A program made the position numbers and the translations under genes. Below are positions 7,651 through 13,327 of a DNA stretch of 13,639 nucleotides, piece after piece (within the stretch, counting starts at the first letter, position 1; the number at the start of each line of letters is the position of its first letter). Where the stretch lies: the NCBI GenBank assembly GCA_964614245.1, contig CAZTKU010000066.1:1-13639 (forward strand), given 5' to 3'. Origin of the DNA: VGWB01 sp964614245. Its GTDB lineage: Bacteria; Bacteroidota; Ignavibacteria; UBA10030. The notes below the pieces were generated by a model. The model did not search any database. It had not been told where the DNA came from and was given only the letters and a program-made list of their open reading frames with translations.

Positions 7651-8616
7651 ATGAGAATCGTCGTTTTGGATGGATATGCGCTCAATCCAGGCGATCTCGA
7701 CTGGAGGCCCTTAGCGTCCTTAGGAGAGCTGACTGTGCACGACCGGACGCCCGCGAGCGATGTCATCGCGAGGTCGGAGGGGGCAGAAATCGTTCTGACA
7801 AACAAGACCATCGTGTCCCAGCATGCCATCGCGCATTTGACGACGTTGCGCTACATCGGTGTGCTTGCAACGGGGTATAATATTGTTGACATCAGCGCCG
7901 CGAAAGAGCGCGGCATCATCGTTTCCAACATCCCGGGCTACAGCAGCAGCTCAGCCACACAGCTCGTCTTCGCGCTCGTGCTGGAGCTGGTCGGTCACAC
8001 CGCTGACCATATTCGCTCAGTGCGCGAGGGAAGATGGACCAGCTCACCCGACTGGAGTTATACGGTCGCGCCGATACATGAGCTCGCTGGAAAGACGCTC
8101 GGCATTGTTGGCCTGGGGGCTATCGGCAAGAGGGTCGCGCTCGTAGGCCACGCCTTTGGAATGAGAGTGGTTGCTGTGGGTGAGGCCGGGCAAGAGCCCA
8201 CGCTGCTTCCAGGTTTCCGGATCTTTCGTTACCCGCTTGATGAGGTGCTGGCGATGTCGGATGTGCTAACTTTGCATTGCCCGCTGAATGAGGAGACAAG
8301 GCACTTGATGAACGCAGAACGTCTTGCGAAGATGAAACGGAGCGCGATTCTCATCAACACTGCGCGTGGTCCACTCATCGATGAAGCTGCTCTCGCCGAC
8401 GCCCTCTGCAAAGGAAACCTTGCCGGTGCAGGATTGGACGTCCTTGGTGCAGAACCGCCCTCTCCTGACAATCCGCTCCTCGTAGCTCCTCGCTGCGTCA
8501 TTACGCCGCACATTGCCTGGGCAAGCATCGAAGCGCGCAAGCGACTGATGCAGATCGCGGCTGAGAATATCAAGGCGTTCCTTGGCGGCAAGCCTACAAA
8601 CGTGGTGAGCGGGTAG
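7651..8616 (+). CDS. D-2-hydroxyacid dehydrogenase, glycerate dehydrogenase / hydroxypyruvate reductase type
   Basis: The 321-residue protein belongs to the D-isomer-specific 2-hydroxyacid dehydrogenases, which reduce 2-oxoacids to D-2-hydroxyacids with NAD(P)H. It shows the Rossmann motif GLGAIG at 154-159, INTARG with catalytic Arg239, GAEPP with Glu268 and TPHIAW with the acid-base His287. The N-terminal LDGYALNPGDLDW and LTNKT are typical of the glycerate dehydrogenase (hydroxypyruvate reductase) branch, so hydroxypyruvate to D-glycerate is the favoured reaction. At the end of the second beta strand, where NAD-specific members have Asp, it has Gly177-Glu178, so the preferred cofactor is unclear. 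The ATG has only a weak upstream purine stretch (ACAAGATA). It lies 66 bp after the MgtC-like gene, and no promoter stands out. Confidence 0.9.
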   Translation: MRIVVLDGYALNPGDLDWRPLASLGELTVHDRTPASDVIARSEGAEIVLTNKTIVSQHAIAHLTTLRYIGVLATGYNIVDISAAKERGIIVSNIPGYSSSSATQLVFALVLELVGHTADHIRSVREGRWTSSPDWSYTVAPIHELAGKTLGIVGLGAIGKRVALVGHAFGMRVVAVGEAGQEPTLLPGFRIFRYPLDEVLAMSDVLTLHCPLNEETRHLMNAERLAKMKRSAILINTARGPLIDEAALADALCKGNLAGAGLDVLGAEPPSPDNPLLVAPRCVITPHIAWASIEARKRLMQIAAENIKAFLGGKPTNVVSG

Positions 8617-8624
8617 TCCGCATC

Positions 8625-9767
8625 GTGGGGACTTTGGTCGTGAAGCGAAAGCTGCTTTCCTTTGTTCTTCTTTTTTCCTTTCCACTATTCTCTCTTGACG
8701 CACAGAAGCAGACTCTTCCTAGCGTGACGGTCATCGGCAGAGTTCTTGATGACTCGACGGGAACACCGCTCGCGCAAGTCAACGTTTTCATCGCCAACTC
8801 ATCTTTGGGTGCGTCATCTGACAGTGACGGTCGATTTCGAATCAAGAATGTGCCCGTTGGCACGCACGAGGTCGTTGCTTCGCTTCTCGGATATGGCCAA
8901 GGGCGAATGAGGTTCGCCCTCTTTGAACAGTCAAAGGGATCGATTGAATTCAGATTAAGACAGGAGCCGGTTCAGCTGCCGTCTGTCGAGGTGACCGCGG
9001 TTGATCCAGCCGAGTGGAAAAAGGGGCTTGAGCGTTTCAAGAGAGAATTCCTGGGGCATTCCCAAAACGCAGCTCGATGCAGGATCATCAACCCGGAAGT
9101 GCTCGACTTCGTCTACGACAGTGGCAGGCGATTACTGACCGCAACGGGGCGCCTCCCTTTGAAATTCGGGAATGACGCTCTTGGCTACCGCATCGAGTAT
9201 CACTTGCGTGAATTTAGCGTGAGTGATGAACTGTTTCGATATGCAGGCGTGGCGAAGTTCGAAGAATTGGTAACGCGAAGCCCGGAGAGGCAGGAAGAGT
9301 GGAAAGTTGCGCGCGAACGTGCTTACCGCGGCTCCCTCCACCACTTCCTCGCAGCGCTCGCGCAAGGACGGCTTGGGGAAGAAGGATTTGCTGTGCGAAT
9401 TGTCCCGTTGTTCATGGCATCGAAGGCATTCACGCGATTTGCAGGCCGGGCGTCGAGTCGGGAGGAAATCCTTCGAGCAGGCGAATACCCCTACGAATTC
9501 AGAATGTCATTTGCAGGGCTCCTACACGTGTTGTATGAACACGAGGAAGTCGATCCAGGGTATCAGTCCTTCATTGAGAAACAGGCGGTCGGACCGCTGA
9601 TCACGTCGAACCGGCAAATCTCGCTGCTCGGCTTGAACATACCATCGATTGTTTTCAATTCCGCTGGGCAGCTCTCTGACCCCCTGGCCGTTACGGTCTA
9701 CGGATATTGGTCTTACGAACGGGCGGCCGAAATGCTGCCGCTTGATTATACACCAGTATCTAAATAG
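8625..9767 (+). CDS. Secreted protein with carboxypeptidase-like regulatory domain
   Basis: An N-terminal signal peptide (hydrophobic KRKLLSFVLLFSFPLF, likely cleavage after SLDA) directs export. Residues about 33-113 form a carboxypeptidase-regulatory-like beta sandwich: VTVIGRVLDDSTGTPLAQVNVF, then DSDGRFRIKNVPVGTHEVVAS. This domain is very common at the start of outer-surface and TonB-linked proteins of Bacteroidota-like bacteria. The remaining 260 residues start with EWKKGLERFKREFLG and contain LGYRIEYHLREF. This region recurs behind such domains in Bacteroidota but its function is unknown; there is no beta-barrel or TonB-receptor region. The longest start is GTG 8625. GTG 8640 is at least as good, because it places GGGG 9 bp upstream and leaves the basic VKRK directly before the hydrophobic core. 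The role may be structural or in cell-envelope binding; none can be assigned. Confidence 0.75.
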   Translation: MGTLVVKRKLLSFVLLFSFPLFSLDAQKQTLPSVTVIGRVLDDSTGTPLAQVNVFIANSSLGASSDSDGRFRIKNVPVGTHEVVASLLGYGQGRMRFALFEQSKGSIEFRLRQEPVQLPSVEVTAVDPAEWKKGLERFKREFLGHSQNAARCRIINPEVLDFVYDSGRRLLTATGRLPLKFGNDALGYRIEYHLREFSVSDELFRYAGVAKFEELVTRSPERQEEWKVARERAYRGSLHHFLAALAQGRLGEEGFAVRIVPLFMASKAFTRFAGRASSREEILRAGEYPYEFRMSFAGLLHVLYEHEEVDPGYQSFIEKQAVGPLITSNRQISLLGLNIPSIVFNSAGQLSDPLAVTVYGYWSYERAAEMLPLDYTPVSK

Positions 9768-9895
9768 GCTCCGCATTCTTCATCGAGTGGACTTCTTGCT
9801 TATACTTCCACGTAGAGAAGCCGTTGCTGAAGCCGAAGTCAGGTTGACGAAGAGCCCAACTCTTGTCCGAGCTTTCTCGTTTTTCCTCTATGGCA

Positions 9896-9928
9896 GAAAA
9901 GAAAAGGCCTCTCTTCTTCAGAGAGGCC
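9896..9928 (-). terminator. Intrinsic terminator of the minus-strand small gene
   Basis: GGCCTCTC (9906-9913) and GAGAGGCC (9921-9928) form an 8-bp stem with a 7-nt loop. Read on the minus strand it is followed by TTTTCTTTTC, a proper U-tract, 33 bp after the stop of the small basic gene. On the + strand the following bases are only mildly T-rich, so it may also stop, less efficiently, transcripts from the convergent gene ending at 9767. The rest of 9768-9961 holds nothing I recognise. Confidence 0.85.
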
Positions 9929-9961
9929 CTTGTGTTTGTAGCGATTGTTATGTCAGCAGAA

Positions 9962-10135
9962 TCAATGGAAAGAGTGCCCACCGCGAACACGCCCTGCGTT
10001 GACGCTCTGTACGATCCGAAGTTGTTTGAAGCCCTTTTTCTTTGACTGCTTGCGCGATTCCAACAAGCCAAGCTTGCGCAGAACCATCTTGGGTTGTTCA
10101 GTGTTTGTCTTCAGAGGCACATGAGCTTGCTTCAT
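9962..10135 (-). CDS. Small, very basic 57-residue protein of unknown function
   Basis: I do not recognise a family. The frame begins MKQAHVPLKTNTEQ and ends AGRVRGGHSFH. Fourteen of 57 residues are Lys or Arg, concentrated in KSKKKGFKQLR-like stretches in the middle, so it should bind nucleic acid or another polyanion. There are no cysteines, no hydrophobic segment and no signal peptide. The start at 10135 is chosen because AAGGAGG (10141-10147 on the minus strand) lies 5 bp upstream; a longer frame back to 10168 would place that site inside the coding region. It has its own near-consensus promoter at 10195-10223 and an intrinsic terminator at 9896-9928, so this is a monocistronic unit. It is the only minus-strand gene in the window. 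A ribosome-associated or RNA-chaperone-like role would fit the charge, but that is a guess. Confidence 0.8.
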   Translation of the reverse strand: MKQAHVPLKTNTEQPKMVLRKLGLLESRKQSKKKGFKQLRIVQSVNAGRVRGGHSFH

Positions 10136-10194
10136 AGTATCCTCCTTAGGTAAATTGGTGGGTTTCAAAGAACGGGAGAAACTGTCTTTGACGA

Positions 10195-10223
10195 ATTGTA
10201 CTCACGCTCCACATTATTGTCAA
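10195..10223 (-). promoter_or_regulatory. Near-consensus sigma-70-type promoter of the small basic gene
   Basis: On the minus strand TTGACA (10223-10218) and TACAAT (10200-10195) are separated by exactly 17 bp, matching the sigma-70 consensus at 11 of 12 positions. Transcription would start near 10188, giving a leader of about 50 nt before the ATG at 10135. It is back to back with the tRNA promoter candidate at 10247-10275. Confidence 0.85.
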
Positions 10224-10246
10224 GTGCAGGAGGTTGAAATTTCTTA

Positions 10247-10277
10247 TTGCTCCACGAGCCCTTTTTTTCTATATTTA
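10247..10277 (+). promoter_or_regulatory. Candidate promoter of the tRNA-Thr locus
   Basis: TTGCTC (10247-10252) and TATATT (10270-10275) are 17 bp apart. The same bases fit the Bacteroidota layout, with TTG 20 bp before TATATTTA (consensus TAnnTTTG). The predicted start near 10282 is only a few bases before the detached tRNA 5' copy at 10289, and about 107 bases before the intact tRNA. Confidence 0.5.
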
Positions 10278-10288
10278 TTGGTGATTTT

Positions 10289-10301
10289 GCTGAAGTAGCT
10301 C
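10289..10301 (+). pseudogene. Detached copy of the tRNA-Thr 5' end
   Basis: GCTGAAGTAGCTC repeats the first 13 bases of the intact tRNA exactly 100 bp upstream of it (10389-10401), including the preceding T. It covers the 5' acceptor strand, bases 8-9 and the first D-stem strand. The match stops there and a palindromic spacer begins. Confidence 0.8.
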
Positions 10302-10376
10302 CCCGATAAGGAACTCGGGGCAGGCAGCGGTCCCGACAAAAGAAAGTCGGGATAAATAGAGCAGTCCCGATGCCGC
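10301..10376. repeat. Palindrome-dense spacer upstream of the tRNA
   Basis: Two hairpins follow each other: CCCCGA/TCGGGG (10301-10306 and 10315-10320) and TCCCGAC/GTCGGGA (10331-10337 and 10346-10352). They are followed by the arm TCCCGATGCCGC (10365-10376), whose exact reverse complement lies behind the tRNA. The core TCCCGA/TCGGGA recurs throughout, like a REP-type family. No open frame of interest lies here. Confidence 0.75.
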
Positions 10377-10476
10377 CAGCAAGGATATGCTGAAGTAGCT
10401 CAGTGGTAGAGCAGCGGTTTCGTAAACCGCAGGTCGTGGGTTCGACTCCCACCTTCAGCTCGAAGCGGCATCGGGA
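10365..10476. repeat. 12-bp perfect inverted repeat bracketing the tRNA gene
   Basis: TCCCGATGCCGC (10365-10376) and GCGGCATCGGGA (10465-10476) are exact reverse complements, 12 bp before and 4 bp after the tRNA. In the transcript they could pair and present the tRNA in a stem, much as processing stems flank rRNAs. A repeat-element origin is the alternative. Confidence 0.8.
10389..10460 (+). tRNA. tRNA-Thr, anticodon CGT
   Basis: The 72 bases fold as a complete cloverleaf. The acceptor is GCTGAAG/CTTCAGC, the D stem GCTC/GAGC with loop AGTGGTA, and the anticodon stem GCGGT/ACCGC with loop TTCGTAA. The variable loop is AGGTC and the T arm GTGGG-TTCGACT-CCCAC, with discriminator T. The anticodon CGT reads the Thr codon ACG. 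The 3' CCA is not encoded, so it must be added after transcription. Proteins predicted across this region on either strand are translations of tRNA and spacer and should be discarded. Confidence 0.95.
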
Positions 10477-10597
10477 TAAACCGTTCCGTCCCGCAAAAAC
10501 GCGGGACGAGAATCCTCGTTCCGAACTTCGTTCGGAACGGGACAGGTCGTGGGTTCGACTCCCACCTTCAGCTCGAAGCGGCATCGGGATAAACCGT
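10430..10597 (+). repeat. 113-bp tandem unit: tRNA 3' half plus hairpin spacer
   Basis: Bases 10430-10484 (3' half of the tRNA from the variable loop, plus 24 bases of spacer) recur at 10543-10597, a shift of 113 bp without a mismatch until the assembly gap. The spacer between has two strong hairpins: CGTCCCGC/GCGGGACG (10487-10494 and 10501-10508) and the 10-bp stem CGTTCCGAAC/GTTCGGAACG (10517-10526 and 10530-10539) with a 3-base loop. The second tRNA copy (10543-10573) lacks any 5' half: the hairpin runs directly into it, so it cannot form a tRNA. Confidence 0.85.
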
Positions 10598-10697
10598 NNN
10601 NNNNNNNNNNNNNNNNNNNNNNNNNNNNNNNNNNNNNNNNNNNNNNNNNNNNNNNNNNNNNNNNNNNNNNNNNNNNNNNNNNNNNNNNNNNNNNNNN
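10598..10697. other. Assembly gap of exactly 100 N inside the repeat array
   Basis: A run of 100 N is the usual placeholder for a gap of unknown size. The sequence on both sides belongs to the same 113-bp repeat. If the period holds, the missing stretch is 17 bases plus a multiple of 113. Confidence 0.97.
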
Positions 10698-10769
10698 CGG
10701 GACGAGAATCCTCGTTCCGAACTTCGTTCGGAACGGGACAGGTCGTGGGTTCAAATCCCACCTTCAGCT
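10698..10769 (+). repeat. Third partial repeat unit with a variant tRNA 3' half
   Basis: From 10698 the sequence matches 10502 onward, including the 10-bp-stem hairpin, and ends in another tRNA 3' half (10739-10769). Here the T loop reads TTCAAAT instead of TTCGACT, two changes that still give a canonical T loop and leave the stem intact. Beyond 10769 the sequence is unrelated to the other copies. Confidence 0.8.
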
Positions 10770-10829
10770 CTGATCTCGACGGCGCGAGTTGAGCGCCTCC
10801 TTCAGATTCCGGTTCCATCTTCATTTCAC

Positions 10830-10852
10830 AATCCGCTACGCGCGGATTTTTT
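10830..10852 (+). terminator. Intrinsic terminator of the tRNA locus
   Basis: AATCCGC (10830-10836) and GCGGATT (10842-10848) form a 7-bp stem with a 5-base loop, running into six T residues at 10847-10852. It is well placed to end transcripts from the tRNA array, just before the YpdA-like gene. Confidence 0.85.
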
Positions 10853-10853
10853 G

Positions 10854-10875
10854 TTCTCCAGTGATTCTCCAGTGA
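10854..10875. repeat. 11-bp tandem duplication at the ypdA start
   Basis: TTCTCCAGTGA occurs twice in a row (10854-10864 and 10865-10875). Each copy contains a GTG, but because 11 is not a multiple of three only the second (10872) is in frame with the reductase. Confidence 0.7.
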
Positions 10876-11831
10876 TCACCTACGACCTCATGATTGTCGG
10901 CGCCGGACCTTCCGGTCTCTCGTGTGCCATCGAAGCCAAGAAGCACGGATTGTCCTGTCTTGTTATCGACAAAGGTTCGGTTGTCGACGCGATCCGGAGG
11001 TTCCCGGTCAATCTCACGTTCTTCTCGACACCCGAGCTCTTGGAAATCGGGGGAATTCCCTTCACTGCGAGCGGCTTCCGCCCAACCCGCGTCGAATGCA
11101 TTCGATACTATCAAATGGTTGCGAAGTTTTTTCAGCTCTCCGTGAAGCAGGGCGAAGAGGTCGCGCGGCTTCAGCGGAATTCTGGTGGCTTTGAGGTCGC
11201 GACGAACGTGACGTCGTACTCTGCCCTACATGTCGTGATCGCGACAGGATACTTCGATCACCCGAATCCGTTCGACGTTCCAGGAGCCGATCTTCCGAAG
11301 GTCAAGAGGTACTACGATGAGCCCTACTCGTACTTCGGCAGGAATGTCGCGGTAGTGGGAGGGAGGAATTCCGCGGTAGAATTTGCATTGGACCTCTTCC
11401 GCGGCGGAGCGAATGTCACGTTGATTCATCGCGGAGCCAAATTGAGCGACGGCGTCAAGTATTGGGTTCTGCCGGACATTGAGAATAGGTTCAGGTCGGG
11501 CGAGATCAAGGCCTTGTTTGAGACGCGGGTGCGTGAGATTCGCCCAGACTCAATCGTCGTTGAGGGAAAGCACGGGGCGGCGATTCCTAACGACTTCGTT
11601 TTCGTGATGATCGGCTACCGGCCGGACACCGGAATGCTGGAGCGGGCCGGAGTGAAGATCGACAGCAGCTCGCTGGGCCCTGTGTACAATCCGGAGACGA
11701 TGGAAACGAACGTGAAAGGCCTTTTTGTGGCCGGCTCGATCGCTGCCGGTAAGTTTAACAACAAGATCTTCATTGAGAACGGCAGAGGTCATGGCAACCT
11801 GATCATCGACGCAATCAGAAGCGCACGTTGA
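10872..11831 (+). CDS. ypdA: YpdA/Bdr-family FAD-dependent reductase (putative bacillithiol-disulfide reductase)
   Basis: YpdA reduces bacillithiol disulfide with NADPH in the cytoplasm of low-molecular-weight-thiol users. Counting from GTG 10872 the protein has 319 residues. It shows the FAD motif GAGPSG at 10-15, FPVNLTFFSTPELLEIGGIPF at about 44-64, the NADPH motif VVGGRNSAVE at about 161-170, KYWVLPDIENR, and the C-terminal FVAGSIAAGKFNNKIFIENG. These are diagnostic of YpdA rather than thioredoxin reductase, and no CxxC pair is present. Unusually, the residue at position 14 is Ser, where S. aureus YpdA has the important Cys14; a Cys lies at 18. The frame is open to TTG 10851, but that codon lies within the terminator T-run. 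GTG 10872 aligns best with the family, ATG 10890 is a shorter option, and none has a clear Shine-Dalgarno. Presence of this gene suggests bacillithiol or a derivative is made elsewhere in the genome. Confidence 0.88.
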   Translation: MITYDLMIVGAGPSGLSCAIEAKKHGLSCLVIDKGSVVDAIRRFPVNLTFFSTPELLEIGGIPFTASGFRPTRVECIRYYQMVAKFFQLSVKQGEEVARLQRNSGGFEVATNVTSYSALHVVIATGYFDHPNPFDVPGADLPKVKRYYDEPYSYFGRNVAVVGGRNSAVEFALDLFRGGANVTLIHRGAKLSDGVKYWVLPDIENRFRSGEIKALFETRVREIRPDSIVVEGKHGAAIPNDFVFVMIGYRPDTGMLERAGVKIDSSSLGPVYNPETMETNVKGLFVAGSIAAGKFNNKIFIENGRGHGNLIIDAIRSAR

Positions 11832-11911
11832 TTTTCGGGCAAGATTTCTTTAAGTTTCGCCGGTCTTTTTGTCCACAGCATCTTCTTATTATCGGAAACG
11901 AAAGGCAGCAA

Positions 11912-13321
11912 ATGACCGAAGGATTCGTCGTTCAGATTATTGGTCCAGTCGTCGATATCGACTTCCCTACGGGTAAGCTTCCTGCCATCATGAATGCCGT
12001 CAAGATTCCACGGGTGAGTATCGAAGGAGTCCAGGAGGATCTGGTCGTCGAAGTACAGCAGCAGCTGGGCGAGGATCGGATACGGGCTGTGGCGATGGAC
12101 TCGACTGATGGTCTCGTGCGAGGAATGAAGGCCTATGACACAGGTGGGTCCATTACCGTTCCCGTCGGTCCGAAGGTTCTTGGGCGTTTGCTGAACGTTG
12201 TCGGGCAGCCCATCGATGGTCTCGGACCCGTGGAAGCGAAGGCTTACTATCCGATCCATCGGTCGGCGCCGAGCTTTGACCAGCTCTCGACACAGAGAGA
12301 GATGTTCGAGACTGGCATCAAGGTCATTGACCTGCTCGAGCCCTACTCGAAAGGCGGAAAGACCGGACTGTTCGGTGGTGCGGGAGTCGGGAAGACCGTG
12401 ATCATCACGGAGTTGATTCACAACATCGCGACACACCACGGCGGCTATTCAGTATTTGGCGGCGTCGGCGAACGGACAAGAGAGGGGAACGATCTCTGGC
12501 TCGAGATGAGGGAATCGGGTGTGCTGGAGAAGACTGCGTTGATCTTCGGACAGATGAACGAACCGCCGGGTGCGCGTCAGCGCGTGGGCCTCACGGCCTT
12601 GACCACTGCGGAGTATTTCCGTGATGAGGAGGGAAAAGATGTCCTTCTGTTCATCGACAACATTTTCCGTTTTGTTCAGGCCGGTTCCGAGGTGTCGGCG
12701 CTCCTGGGTCGTATGCCTTCTGCGGTAGGGTATCAGCCGACCCTTGGTACGGAGATGGGCGAGTTGCAGGAGCGGATTGTTTCGACGAAGAAGGGCTCGG
12801 TCACATCCGTGCAAGCGATTTACGTCCCTGCAGATGACCTGACAGATCCTGCACCGGCAACGGTATTCAGCCACCTCGATGCAACAACGGTGTTGAGCCG
12901 GCAAATCGTAGATAAAGGCATCTATCCCGCGGTCGATCCTCTTGACTCCACGTCTCGAATTCTTGATCCGGCAGTCGTCGGTGAGGAACACTACTATGTG
13001 GCGCAGAGGGTGAAAGAGATACTGCAGACATACAAGGACCTTCAGGACATCATCAATATCCTCGGCATGGACGAGCTTTCCGACGAGGATAAGGTCACCG
13101 TCGCTCGAGCGAGAAAAATCGAGAGATTTTTGTCTCAGCCATTTTTCACGGCGGAGGCGTTCACGGGACGTGCAGGCCGGTATGTGAAGCTGGAAGACAC
13201 CATCCGCGGCTTTAAGGGGATCGTCGAAGGTGAGTTTGATGACCTGCCCGAGGGTGCTTTTTATATGGTCGGCACGATCGACGAGGTGGTGGAGCAAGCA
13301 AAGAAATTGAAGGCTGCGTAG
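11912..13321 (+). CDS. atpD: F1Fo ATP synthase subunit beta
   Basis: The catalytic beta subunit of the F1 sector makes ATP at the cytoplasmic side of the membrane. The 469-residue protein is full length for the family. It begins TEGFVVQIIGPVVDIDFP, then has the Walker A GGAGVGKT at 155-162, GERTREG with catalytic Glu187, the Walker B LLFIDN (Asp249), ALLGRMPSAVGYQPTL at about 263-278 and the DELSD motif at 387-391. The start ATG 11912 is chosen because the family begins here and AAAGG lies at 11901-11905. The same frame is open to TTG 11828, but those 28 extra residues have no counterpart and overlap the ypdA stop. atpC follows after 6 bp; atpA, atpG and the Fo genes are not adjacent upstream, as in several FCB genomes where atpD-atpC stand apart or lead the operon. 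No clear promoter is visible in 11832-11911. Confidence 0.98.
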   Translation: MTEGFVVQIIGPVVDIDFPTGKLPAIMNAVKIPRVSIEGVQEDLVVEVQQQLGEDRIRAVAMDSTDGLVRGMKAYDTGGSITVPVGPKVLGRLLNVVGQPIDGLGPVEAKAYYPIHRSAPSFDQLSTQREMFETGIKVIDLLEPYSKGGKTGLFGGAGVGKTVIITELIHNIATHHGGYSVFGGVGERTREGNDLWLEMRESGVLEKTALIFGQMNEPPGARQRVGLTALTTAEYFRDEEGKDVLLFIDNIFRFVQAGSEVSALLGRMPSAVGYQPTLGTEMGELQERIVSTKKGSVTSVQAIYVPADDLTDPAPATVFSHLDATTVLSRQIVDKGIYPAVDPLDSTSRILDPAVVGEEHYYVAQRVKEILQTYKDLQDIINILGMDELSDEDKVTVARARKIERFLSQPFFTAEAFTGRAGRYVKLEDTIRGFKGIVEGEFDDLPEGAFYMVGTIDEVVEQAKKLKAA

Positions 13322-13327
13322 CGTACC

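Noticed and set aside
9863..10045. 60-residue + strand frame across the small-gene region
   Set aside because: It runs through the terminator hairpin and has no ribosome binding site; the minus strand carries the full set of signals.
9962..10135. Idea that the small basic protein is a RiPP precursor because of GG near the C-terminus
   Set aside because: Only four residues would remain after GG, there is no modification or export gene nearby, and no leader motif is visible.
9962..10168. Longer version of the small basic protein starting at 10168
   Set aside because: The extra 11 residues would cover the perfect AAGGAGG site, which is better explained as the Shine-Dalgarno for the ATG at 10135.
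10739..10769. A second functional tRNA after the gap
   Set aside because: The hairpin sequence runs directly into the 3' half, so no D arm, anticodon arm or 5' acceptor strand is available.
10165..10824. Open frames of 219 residues (minus) and 129 residues (plus) running across the tRNA array and the N gap, with repeated words such as VGVEPTTC
   Set aside because: They are translations of tRNA 3' halves and spacers, continue through undetermined bases, and the repeated peptide words are the T-arm read as protein.
11828..11892. Possible promoters before atpD (TTGATT with TAAGTT, or TATTAT alone)
   Set aside because: Each pairs with a poor partner hexamer, so neither can be supported.
11828..11911. 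N-terminal extension of atpD from TTG 11828
   Set aside because: It overlaps the ypdA stop, has no counterpart in beta subunits, and ATG 11912 has its own ribosome binding site.
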